Assembly: GCA_902773215.1 (NCBI GenBank)
Contig: CACYDQ010000288.1
Location: 1 to 5,961 of the forward strand
Direction of reading: 5' to 3'
Length of the DNA stretch: 5,961 bases
Source: an uncultured Spirochaetaceae bacterium
GTDB taxonomy: Bacteria; Spirochaetota; Spirochaetia; Treponematales; Treponemataceae
Position 1 is the stretch's first letter. The number at the start of each line of letters is the position of its first letter. Below the pieces are notes generated by a model. That model was not told where the DNA came from and searched no databases. It saw only the letters and a program-made list of their open reading frames with translations. Of the stretch, positions 1 to 5,845 are shown piece after piece. The translations under genes were made by a program, and so were the position numbers.

Positions 1-837
1 TGGTACGACGGCTACCGGCAGCACGGATTCGAGATTTACAATCCGGAGTCCGTAGTCAAGTGCATCCAGACGAAGAAGTTCGCGAACTTCTGGAGCAAGA
101 CCTCGACCTACGCTGTCATCGTGGACCGCATACAGGCGAACTTTGACGGAACCAAGGACGATGTCATCCGCATGCTGGCAGGCGAGAGCGTGGATGTTGA
201 CACGGGCATGTATATGAACACGATGACCGAGTTCCACAGCAAGGATGATGTCTTCACCTACCTCATTCACTTAGGATATCTTTCGTACGATGAAGAGGAA
301 GGAACCTGCCGCATCCCCAACAAGGAAGTTCAGCAAGAATGGAAGCGGGCCGTGTCTGTCGTCGCAGAGTACAAGGTGACGGACAGGATTATCAAGGCAT
401 CCAAAGAACTTCTCGCAGAGACCTTGCGGCTGAATACGGACGCGGTGGCGAAGTCGCTCGATGAGAGCCACATCCACGTGACGAGCAACCGGAGCTACAC
501 TCGCTCAAAGCAAGGGCGTATGAGCGAGGAGGACGCGCTTCAGTCGGCGATATACCTGTCGTTCATCTACGCGCTGAACAAGTATACGATTGTGAAGGAG
601 ATGACGACCGGAAAAGGCTTCACAGACGTAGTATTCATACCGTTCGTTCCTAATATTCCCGCGATGATTATCGAGCTCAAGCGCAACGGCTCCACGGAGA
701 GCGCGATTATGCAGACACGTGAGAAGCGCTACTTTGACTCCCTGTCGGCCTACTCGGGCGACCTGCTCTTTATCGGCGTGAACTACGACGAGGCGAGCAA
801 GACCCACGAGTACCGCAAAGAGCAGTTCATCAAGTAA
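1..837 (+). CDS. AAA-ATPase-like protein with C-terminal PD-(D/E)XK nuclease-like domain, 3' part only
   Basis: The reading frame is open from base 1 to the TAA at 835-837, giving 278 visible residues, so the N-terminal ATPase part with the Walker motifs lies outside the window. The visible start (WYDGYRQHGFEIYNPESVVK) matches the linker after the ATPase core in the AAA-ATPase_like family (Pfam PF09820 type). Near the C-terminus, GKGFTDVVF supplies the conserved Asp (about residue 209), and IIELK supplies the E-x-K pair (about 225 and 227), followed by a QTREKRYFDSL helix and LLFIGVNYD. This is the PD-(D/E)XK fold often fused to this ATPase family (DUF1703/PDDEXK_9 type). The catalytic residues look intact, so nuclease activity is plausible, but the physiological role of the family is not established. 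A GTG at 121 could be mistaken for the start, but the upstream in-frame residues are clearly part of the family. It ends 16 bp before the next gene on the same strand. Confidence 0.88.
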   Translation, partial: WYDGYRQHGFEIYNPESVVKCIQTKKFANFWSKTSTYAVIVDRIQANFDGTKDDVIRMLAGESVDVDTGMYMNTMTEFHSKDDVFTYLIHLGYLSYDEEEGTCRIPNKEVQQEWKRAVSVVAEYKVTDRIIKASKELLAETLRLNTDAVAKSLDESHIHVTSNRSYTRSKQGRMSEEDALQSAIYLSFIYALNKYTIVKEMTTGKGFTDVVFIPFVPNIPAMIIELKRNGSTESAIMQTREKRYFDSLSAYSGDLLFIGVNYDEASKTHEYRKEQFIK

Positions 838-853
838 AAGGCGGAGGCGGACA

Positions 854-1267
854 ATGACAGAAATAGACTTTGACAAGCTTAACAGGGATCTGGAAGAACG
901 CGCGGCAAAGAGAGGAACTTGGATTTCCATGCCGTTCAGCTTTGATTACTTTTTCTCGACGAATTTTTTTTTCAGCCAGATACGCAAGAAACTGAGAACG
1001 GCCGAAGCGTATACGGACATCGATTATTACTTTGACCTGGATTCCAGCGGTATAAAGCTTTTCATAAAACGGATCATACGGAAAATGAATAAATTCCTTT
1101 TCCTCAGAAATTTTGAGACCCAGCGGAAATATAACGCCCTCACACTGGAGACAGAAACTTTACTTTACAGGAGTTTAATCGGGATGCAGAAACAACATGA
1201 GCATGACAGAGCGGTCATACAATCTTTGGAAGCACGTCTGGACAAGCTTGAGGCCTCAAATGGATAA
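854..1267 (+). CDS. Small hypothetical protein with basic/hydrophobic core and coiled-coil tail, glycosyltransferase-linked
   Basis: This is a 137-residue protein of unknown function. The ATG at 854 follows a GGAGG-type Shine-Dalgarno site (843-847) with a 6-base spacer. Residues 1-20 are charged, 27-40 are very rich in Phe/Tyr, and 66-85 form a basic/hydrophobic stretch (IKLFIKRIIRKMNKFLFL) that could lie on a membrane surface. Residues 98-134 have heptad-like Leu spacing and probably form a coiled coil ending in LEARLDKLE. The segment around 60-110 (FDLDSS, then the basic helix, then FETQRKYNAL) resembles, from memory, an N-terminal segment found on some bacterial polysaccharide methyltransferases and glycosyltransferases (basic helix, then an E-Q-x-x-x-N-A type motif). 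Here it stands alone. The 8-bp overlap with the glycosyltransferase gene suggests coupled translation and a partner or scaffold role. It is no enzyme that I can recognise. A run of nine T (964-972) lies in the coding sequence, and the gene is AT-richer than its neighbours. Confidence 0.75.
   Translation: MTEIDFDKLNRDLEERAAKRGTWISMPFSFDYFFSTNFFFSQIRKKLRTAEAYTDIDYYFDLDSSGIKLFIKRIIRKMNKFLFLRNFETQRKYNALTLETETLLYRSLIGMQKQHEHDRAVIQSLEARLDKLEASNG
964..972 (+). repeat. Homopolymer tract T9 inside a coding sequence
   Basis: Nine consecutive T bases encode part of the N-F-F-F stretch (residues 37-40) of the 137-residue protein. Such runs are prone to slipped-strand errors in replication and sequencing. 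A one-base change would truncate the protein and uncouple the downstream glycosyltransferase. There is no direct evidence of variation in this single sequence. Confidence 0.9.
1250..1253 (+). promoter_or_regulatory. Ribosome binding site deciding the start of the twin glycosyltransferase
   Basis: GAGG lies 6 bases before the ATG at 1260, inside the last codons of the upstream gene. This supports 1260 over the upstream in-frame ATG at 1197. The residues between the two starts show no glycosyltransferase similarity, whereas the sequence after 1260 soon enters the family's first beta strand (RIVQFLP). Confidence 0.65.
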
Positions 1268-3476
1268 AAACAGCACAAACACACGAATCGTCCAGTTCCT
1301 GCCGACAATATCCTATGGCGACGCAATAGGGAACGACACTTTCGCAATACGTGACACATTGGAAAACGCAGGGTATTCCTGTGAAATTTACACAGAAACA
1401 ATCGACTCCAATCTGAAGATTCACGGCATCTCCGGGATAAAAAACATCAAGGATTACAACGATGACGCAGACATAATCATCTGCCACGTCTCGACAGGCT
1501 GGAAGTATATGCTCAGCCTGGACAAACTGAAAGCGAGGAAGATTTTCATCTGGCACAACATAACCCCGCCCCGTTTCTTTGAGGCTTACGGGGATTTCGG
1601 CAGGGCAAAAGAATGCGAGGAAGGTCTGGAACAGCTTCATTCCGTCCGCCTCGTGCCTTCACTCTGCCTGACACCATCGCTTTACAACAAGACAGAACTA
1701 GAGAACTTTGGTTATCTGTGTCCTGTCCACAGACTTCCGATACTGACAAATTCAGACGGAGAAAAAGACTGCGACGAGGCTCTTGTTTCCCGCTACAAGT
1801 CGGACGGCTACGTGAACATACTGTTCTTAGGCAGAATATCCCCGAACAAAAGTTTTCAGGACATCATTGACGCTTTCTACTTCTACCACAAACTGATAAA
1901 TCCGAAAAGCAGGCTGTTTCTGGTCGGCAAGGGTGACGTAACAGTAGACTATTGCAACGCAATCTGGGAATACCCCGCCGCCATAGGTCTTGATGACGTT
2001 ATCTTCTCCGGGCATGTCAGCGACAGGCAAAAAAATGCCTATTACAAGATTGCCGACGTATTCCTGTGCATGAGCGAACATGAGGGATTCTGCGTTCCCC
2101 TCTTGGAAGCAATGCACTACAAAGTCCCGATTGTCGCATACGACTCATCCGCAGTCAGCGAAACGCTGGGCGGAGCCGGACTTCTTTTAAAGAGCAAAGC
2201 TCCGGCTGTCGTGGCGGAAGCCATAAACCGGGTAGTGCAGGACGCAAAGCTGCGTGAAACCCTTGTTTTGAACGGAACAGAGCGGCTCGCGGATTTTGAA
2301 CAGAAAAAAATCAGGGCAAATTTTCTCAACGAAATCTCCTCCTTTATTCAATACTGGAAGCGGAAGAGAACAATCTTCTTTGACGTGACGGTCCAGAGAA
2401 GATTCGACGCAGGTACAGGAATACAAAGGCTGGAAAAAGAAGAGCTGAAGCGTTTTTATCAGGCAGGAAATGATTTCAAGGTTGTTCCCATTTATTTCAG
2501 CAACACTGGAGAGGGATTGCTGGAATGCGAGACCGGCAGGGAAATACAGCCCCAGACCGGTGACATCATCTATTCACCCGACCTTTGTCTCGATGAGACA
2601 GTCGCCAACAAGGCACACCTCGATAAAATCTATACGGGGGGCGGAGTACAGATATGGTTCTTTGTGCATGACCTTATCCCTGTCCGATTCCCAGAAACAT
2701 GCAGCGACAAGCTTATCCCTGCCTTCGTAAAGTGGCTCAAGGTCATATTCCGCTATACAGGAATCATCGGTAACTCTGAGTCCACGATAAACGACGTAAA
2801 AGCCTGGCTTACGGAAAACCCAGGCATAGAAAGGAACCCTAACCTCCGCTTCGGATGGGTCTGGTCAGGCTGTGACTTTTCAAGCCGCTTCGGTAAAATC
2901 GCCCCGGCAAAACAGGCAGAAGATTTTCCGCCAGAAGAGGAGCAATCAAAATCCGTCCGTCTCCTGATGGTCAGCACGGTTGAACCCCGCAAGATGTACG
3001 ACCAGGCCGTACCCGCATTCAACATGCTCAAGAAAAGAGGGGCGGACATCACGCTTGACATAGTGGGTAGGGAAGGCTGGAAAGTCAAGAAAACCGTGAA
3101 CATGATAAAAGGCAGTCCCTACTTCGGCACGAGCCTCTTCTGGCACAAGAACGGCATAAGCGACGAGGATCTGGCAAGGCTATATGAAAAGGCAGATGCC
3201 GTCATCGTCGCGAGCAAATGGGAAGGCTTCGGACTTGCCGTTACAGAAGGGGCGTATTACGGAAAGCCTCTTATCCTGCGCGACATACCGATTTTCCGCG
3301 AGATTGCCGGAGACAACGCATTCTACTTCTCCGGCTACGAACCGGAAGATCTCGCCCGCGCCATAGAAGAATGGCTCCCCTTGTTCCGCACTGGGAAAGC
3401 ACCATCCAGCGCGGGTATCCGCCTGACCACATGGCAGGACCACACAGACCGCTTGCTGGAGATACTGACGGGGTAA
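1260..3476 (+). CDS. Twin-domain GT4-family glycosyltransferase
   Basis: This 738-residue cytoplasmic or membrane-peripheral enzyme probably transfers sugars from nucleotide-sugar donors to a growing surface polysaccharide, such as O-antigen or capsule. It has two GT-B/GT4 units in tandem. Unit 1 (about 8-365) begins with RIVQFLPTISYGDAIGND, has the donor-domain entry LGRISPNKSFQDII (190-203), and an intact E-x7-E motif at E275/E283 (EGFCVPLLE). Unit 2 (about 370-738) begins with a FFDVT...DAGTGIQR segment typical of another GT4 subgroup. It has HDLIP (470-474), VEPRKMYDQ (574-582) and a second intact E-x7-E at E655/E663 (EGFGLAVTE). Both units look active, so the protein may add two residues in succession. 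No transmembrane segment is evident. The donor, acceptor and linkage cannot be read from the sequence. The start overlaps the preceding gene by 8 bp (ATGGATAA), and the stop converges on hsdM with 15 bp between. Confidence 0.93.
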   Translation: MDKNSTNTRIVQFLPTISYGDAIGNDTFAIRDTLENAGYSCEIYTETIDSNLKIHGISGIKNIKDYNDDADIIICHVSTGWKYMLSLDKLKARKIFIWHNITPPRFFEAYGDFGRAKECEEGLEQLHSVRLVPSLCLTPSLYNKTELENFGYLCPVHRLPILTNSDGEKDCDEALVSRYKSDGYVNILFLGRISPNKSFQDIIDAFYFYHKLINPKSRLFLVGKGDVTVDYCNAIWEYPAAIGLDDVIFSGHVSDRQKNAYYKIADVFLCMSEHEGFCVPLLEAMHYKVPIVAYDSSAVSETLGGAGLLLKSKAPAVVAEAINRVVQDAKLRETLVLNGTERLADFEQKKIRANFLNEISSFIQYWKRKRTIFFDVTVQRRFDAGTGIQRLEKEELKRFYQAGNDFKVVPIYFSNTGEGLLECETGREIQPQTGDIIYSPDLCLDETVANKAHLDKIYTGGGVQIWFFVHDLIPVRFPETCSDKLIPAFVKWLKVIFRYTGIIGNSESTINDVKAWLTENPGIERNPNLRFGWVWSGCDFSSRFGKIAPAKQAEDFPPEEEQSKSVRLLMVSTVEPRKMYDQAVPAFNMLKKRGADITLDIVGREGWKVKKTVNMIKGSPYFGTSLFWHKNGISDEDLARLYEKADAVIVASKWEGFGLAVTEGAYYGKPLILRDIPIFREIAGDNAFYFSGYEPEDLARAIEEWLPLFRTGKAPSSAGIRLTTWQDHTDRLLEILTG

Positions 3477-3499
3477 GCCCTTTGCATACCCCTACCCCG
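3469..3499. terminator. Possible hairpin between convergent genes
   Basis: CGGGGTA (3469-3475) and TACCCCG (3493-3499) are perfect 7-base inverted repeats around a 17-base loop, spanning both stop codons of the convergent genes. An alternative pairing of GGGGTA with TACCCC (3487-3492) shortens the loop to 11 bases. There is no run of T on either side, so it is not a standard intrinsic terminator. It might still stop colliding transcripts or protect 3' ends. Confidence is low. Confidence 0.3.
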
Positions 3500-4958
3500 C
3501 AAGTATCTTCTCCAGCTCCGCGATATCCTTCGCTATCTCGCCCTGCAAGCCCTGTATCTCGCCGAGCAGGACCCGGGGCGCAGGATAGTCCACCTTCTCG
3601 TAGATGATTTCCTTGTACTTGTTAATGCTCAGGTCATATCCGTTCGCCGCAATCTCGTCCTTGGGAACAAAGAAGCTCTGGTCCGTGCGCTTGCGTTTTT
3701 TCTCCCCGTCAAGATTGCCGTAGCGGGCAATGATGTCGGGAATGTCGTTCTCCTGCACGGGCTGCCGCTTGTCGTCCAGGCTGTAACCGTCCGCTTTCAT
3801 GTCGTAGAACCAGACCTTGTCCGTACCGCCCGCCCCTGTCTTGGTAAAGACGAGGATTCCCGTGCTGACTCCGGCATAGGGTTTGAACACGCCGCCCGGC
3901 ATGCTGATGACCGCCTGAAGCTGATGCTGCTCCACCAGTTCCCTGCGAAGGGCCTTGTGGGCGTTGGACGAACCGAACAAAACCCCGTCCGGCACGATGC
4001 ATGCGCAGCGTCCGCCTTTCTTGAGCATGCGCAAGAAGAGGGCGACAAAGAGCAGTTCCGTCTTGGTCGTAGCGCAGACGTTCGTCAGGGAGTCCGCGAT
4101 GGTGGACTTGTTCACGCTGCCGGTGAAGGGAGGGTTTGCGAGGATGACGTCGAACTCGCCCTCACTCGCGTTGTTTTTGCTGATGCTGTCCTGATAGGCG
4201 ATGTGCGGCTCGTGTATCGAATGCAGGAGCAGGTTCATCGCGGAAATCTTGAGCATGGTGCTGCCGGTGTCGAACCCCGTCAAAAGTCCCTTGGAATAGT
4301 GCGCCCACTCCTTGTCGCCCATCGTGCTGCCGTACGCTTCGCGGATGTATTCGGCGGACGAGATGAGGAATCCCGCCGTACCGCATGCAGGGTCGCATAT
4401 CCTGTCCAAAGGCTGGGGCCGTATGAGCCGCACCATCATGTCGCGGATCTGCCTGGGCGTGCGGAACATGCCGACCTGCCCGGAGGAATTCATCTTGCTC
4501 AGGACATACTCATAGATGTCGCCCAGCATGTCCCTGGCCCTGACCTCCGGGTTCTCGAAAAGCTCGTCCAGCTTGGTGATGACGGCCTTGAGGGTCTGCG
4601 GGCTGGGAATAGAAAAGGCAGCGTCCTTCATGTAGCGGGCAAAGGCGCTCTCCTCGTCCGCGTTTATTTTCTTGATGAAGGGGAATATCTCCTTGCCCAT
4701 CAGGTCAAACAGCTCCGTCTCCTCGAATGTCTTGAAAACGTGCCAGCGGTATTTCTGCTTGCCGGTGGGAAAGATGTGCTCCTTCTTCTCGCCGGACATC
4801 CGCTCATATCGCTCCGTCTCGTTCTCCAGTTCGTCGAGCGAGTGGATGAACATGAGGTAGGAGAACTGTTCGATGACCGTCAGGTACTCGCTCATCCCCG
4901 CGCTGAAAAAATCATCCCAGATTGAATCTATCTTGTTCTTTATCTCACCGGTAATCAT
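3492..4958 (-). CDS. hsdM: Type I restriction-modification system DNA methyltransferase subunit (N6-adenine), HsdM
   Basis: This 488-residue protein is the M subunit. With the HsdS specificity subunit it forms the M2S1 methylase that modifies adenine at the recognition site, and it is also part of the R2M2S1 restriction complex. The N-terminal helical HsdM domain covers about 1-140 (KIDSIWDDFF, EQFSYLMFIHSLDELE). The methylase domain has the SAM-binding motif I, DPACGTAGFL (189-198), and the catalytic motif IV, NPPF (275-278), in the order expected for gamma-type N6-adenine methylases. LGDIYEYVL, FRTPRQIRDMMV and IVPDGVLFGS are further family landmarks. The C-terminus (463-488) is a helical tail. 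Length and motifs are complete, so it is probably active. The ATG at 4958 has a strong GGAGG site. The gene lies downstream of hsdS (the reverse of the common hsdM-hsdS order) and is separated from it by the MNT/HEPN pair. No hsdR lies in the window. G+C is high (about 60% in sampled lines). Confidence 0.97.
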   Translation of the reverse strand: MITGEIKNKIDSIWDDFFSAGMSEYLTVIEQFSYLMFIHSLDELENETERYERMSGEKKEHIFPTGKQKYRWHVFKTFEETELFDLMGKEIFPFIKKINADEESAFARYMKDAAFSIPSPQTLKAVITKLDELFENPEVRARDMLGDIYEYVLSKMNSSGQVGMFRTPRQIRDMMVRLIRPQPLDRICDPACGTAGFLISSAEYIREAYGSTMGDKEWAHYSKGLLTGFDTGSTMLKISAMNLLLHSIHEPHIAYQDSISKNNASEGEFDVILANPPFTGSVNKSTIADSLTNVCATTKTELLFVALFLRMLKKGGRCACIVPDGVLFGSSNAHKALRRELVEQHQLQAVISMPGGVFKPYAGVSTGILVFTKTGAGGTDKVWFYDMKADGYSLDDKRQPVQENDIPDIIARYGNLDGEKKRKRTDQSFFVPKDEIAANGYDLSINKYKEIIYEKVDYPAPRVLLGEIQGLQGEIAKDIAELEKILAG

Positions 4959-4964
4959 ACAGAA

Positions 4965-4969
4965 CCTCC
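4965..4969 (-). promoter_or_regulatory. Ribosome binding site of hsdM
   Basis: On the minus strand GGAGG stands 6 bases before the ATG at 4958-4956. It confirms this start and shows that hsdM can be translated independently of the upstream genes. The 42 bases between the hsdS-like remnant and hsdM contain only a weak -10 candidate (TATGCT) with no convincing -35, so hsdM probably depends on upstream transcription. Confidence 0.75.
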
Positions 4970-5000
4970 AAACTTTAGCATATCTTGTTCGCGTCCAAAA

Positions 5001-5051
5001 TCAGCCGAAATACTCCTGCATCATGGCCTTGTAAAGGGTCTCGGCCTTTTC
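5001..5051 (-). pseudogene. hsdS: Orphan hsdS 3'-end fragment
   Basis: Read on the minus strand, this fragment encodes EKAETLYKAMMQEYFG and a TGA stop (5003-5001). This is the same C-terminal helix as in the hsdS gene at the right edge, with one Leu-to-Met change. It has no start codon or specificity domain and is not a functional gene by itself. It is in the same frame as the HEPN gene, separated from its TAA by six codons (EAFSFQ). It may be the old hsdS end left behind after insertion of the toxin pair, or the remains of a second hsdS gene lost by deletion. Confidence 0.85.
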
Positions 5052-5052
5052 C
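5001..5052 (-). repeat. 52-bp direct repeat, copy A (duplicate of hsdS 3' end)
   Basis: Bases 5001-5052 match 5842-5893 at 51 of 52 positions, in the same orientation and 841 bp apart. The single difference is T at 5024 against G at 5865. Similarity stops sharply beyond 5052/5893 on one side and before 5001/5842 on the other. Copy B is the true end of hsdS. This copy sits between the toxin gene and hsdM. The two copies bracket the AT-rich MNT/HEPN pair. Confidence 0.95.
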
Positions 5053-5069
5053 TGAAAGCTGAAAGCTTC

Positions 5070-5525
5070 TTAACTGTTTTTAGACAGGAATCCGTTGAGT
5101 TCCGTCTTTACTTTCATCCAATTATCTTCAAGCCCCAAGAACAAATGCGAAAACTTTTCCCACTTCATCGAATATCCATAGGAATGCCTGAAGAAATGGC
5201 GGAAATTCATATACTCCGTGAGAGGAATTTTCAAGGTTTCTGAAAAAACAGCTGTGCGGTTTTCGTTTTCCGCACACATCGAGAAAAGCAACTCGCTGTG
5301 CCATTTACCGCTGTTCGGGGTTACATCGTCCATATTTTTTGCAATAAGCAAAAGGATATTTTCTATTCCGTTATAATATGAGTGAATGATGGATCCGGCG
5401 GCACATAACTCAACATAATCAGGTGCCTGCAACCTGCATTTTTGGATGAGTACAGATGAATGAGCAATATGTTCCTCAATCTGAGAGATTTCGAACTCTA
5501 TCTTCTGTTTTATGACATTATCCAA
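5070..5525 (-). CDS. HEPN-domain ribonuclease toxin, HepT-like
   Basis: This is a 151-residue, mostly helical protein. HEPN toxins are metal-independent RNases that act as dimers on RNA. The signature R-x4-H-x-Y is present as R109-HFFR-H114-S-Y116 in FRHFFRHSYGY, with the catalytic Arg/His pair and the Tyr that MNT antitoxins AMPylate in the studied HepT/MntA systems. An earlier helix, IIHSYYNGIENILLLI (46-61), is typical of the HepT-like dimer helix. Only a TTG at 5525-5523 is available as start: no ATG occurs before residue 65, and an in-frame TAG lies just upstream. It overlaps the MNT stop by 8 bp, so translation should be coupled. The catalytic residues look intact. It is AT-rich compared with hsdM. 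A non-toxic HEPN accessory protein is the less likely alternative. Confidence 0.85.
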   Translation of the reverse strand: MDNVIKQKIEFEISQIEEHIAHSSVLIQKCRLQAPDYVELCAAGSIIHSYYNGIENILLLIAKNMDDVTPNSGKWHSELLFSMCAENENRTAVFSETLKIPLTEYMNFRHFFRHSYGYSMKWEKFSHLFLGLEDNWMKVKTELNGFLSKNS

Positions 5526-5793
5526 TTTTCCTAATCTCCCCTATACTATTCAGAAAATTAAAGAAATCAAGCTGCTCATCAAAATCAACGAAATCAATTT
5601 TCTCGTCAAGCTCAGAATCAAGTCGGGCGTACGCAGAAAAGAACTTCGCAGGGTGGAGGCCTTTTATGCCAATATCAATGTCGGACTTTTCGTTTGCCCG
5701 CCCAGTAATATGCGAACCAAACAAAAAGACCTCTTCGCAACCTTCATCCTTGAGAATGCTCGATATCTTGTTCAGAACGACATCTGAAATCAT
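5518..5793 (-). CDS. Minimal nucleotidyltransferase (MNT) antitoxin, MntA-like
   Basis: This 91-residue protein is a minimal DNA-polymerase-beta-fold nucleotidyltransferase. In characterised HEPN/MNT pairs the enzyme uses ATP to AMPylate the Tyr of the HEPN R-x4-H-x-Y motif and so silences the RNase. The signature G-S-x10-D-x-D is complete: G26-S27 (FLFGSH), ten residues, then D38-I-D40 (SDIDIGI). The third carboxylate is probably D67 in EKIDFVDF. It is shorter than the roughly 140-residue MntA of Shewanella and has only the catalytic core. The ATG at 5793 has an AAGGAG site and a near-consensus promoter upstream. The stop overlaps the HEPN start by 8 bp, with antitoxin first and toxin second, the usual protective order. 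The gene is AT-rich and most likely acquired together with the HEPN gene. Confidence 0.88.
   Translation of the reverse strand: MISDVVLNKISSILKDEGCEEVFLFGSHITGRANEKSDIDIGIKGLHPAKFFSAYARLDSELDEKIDFVDFDEQLDFFNFLNSIGEIRKIG
5536..5541 (-). promoter_or_regulatory. Ribosome binding site for the TTG-started HEPN gene
   Basis: On the minus strand GGGGAG lies 10 bases before the TTG at 5525, within the end of the MNT gene. The spacer is slightly long and the start codon is TTG, which should keep toxin synthesis below antitoxin synthesis. Confidence 0.55.
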
Positions 5794-5801
5794 GCAATCG
5801 T

Positions 5802-5807
5802 CTCCTT
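5802..5807 (-). promoter_or_regulatory. Ribosome binding site of the MNT gene
   Basis: On the minus strand AAGGAG lies 8 bases before the ATG at 5793, which is close to ideal. It is much stronger than the TTG-started site of the HEPN gene. Confidence 0.8.
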
Positions 5808-5816
5808 TTCTACCTT

Positions 5817-5845
5817 ATTATACCACAAATCCGAAAGCTTGTCAG
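5817..5845 (-). promoter_or_regulatory. Sigma70-type promoter of the MNT/HEPN pair at the hsdS junction
   Basis: On the minus strand, CTGACA (5845-5840; 5/6 match to TTGACA) is followed by a 17-base spacer and a perfect TATAAT (5822-5817). The -10 box is preceded by TGG, an extended -10. The -35 box straddles the hsdS stop: CTGA comes from the last Gly codon and stop, and CA from the inserted side. The pair should therefore be transcribed independently of hsdS, and the same transcript could run on into hsdM because no terminator is visible after the HEPN gene. Confidence 0.78.

Larger units (their letters stand above)
5001..5841 (-). other. AT-rich MNT/HEPN cargo module inserted between hsdS and hsdM
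   Basis: This 841-bp unit holds one copy of the 52-bp repeat plus the two-gene toxin-antitoxin pair and its promoter. Hand counts in sample lines give about 32-37% G+C inside (5341-5400, 5461-5580) against about 58-62% in hsdM (4381-4440, 4561-4620) and hsdS (5881-5940). No transposase, integrase or terminal inverted repeats are visible, so it is not a known insertion sequence. The equivalent unit could also be drawn as 5053-5893. The inference of insertion rests on the repeat and the composition. A duplicated hsdS followed by deletion is the alternative. Confidence 0.65.

Noticed and set aside
505..930. Minus-strand open frame opposite the AAA-ATPase-like gene
   Set aside because: It has no domain similarity and spans the junction of two supported plus-strand genes, so it is a shadow frame.
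1197..1259. Upstream ATG for the glycosyltransferase at 1197
   Set aside because: It would add 21 residues without family character and lies deep in the preceding gene. The ATG at 1260 has a GAGG site and the usual short overlap.
3924..4925. Long plus-strand open frame (333 codons) opposite hsdM
   Set aside because: It is fully antisense to a gene with clear methylase motifs, shows no recognisable domain, and is explained by the high G+C and codon bias of hsdM.
4959..5000. Promoter in the hsdM leader (TATGCT as -10)
   Set aside because: It matches only four of six -10 bases, and the best -35 in range (CTGATT) matches three of six, so it is not supportable.
5053..5069. Tandem TGAAAGC repeat and small AAGCT/AGCTT hairpin after the HEPN gene
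   Set aside because: The stem is only about five pairs with no T run, so it is too weak to call a terminator. The two 7-base units could be chance.
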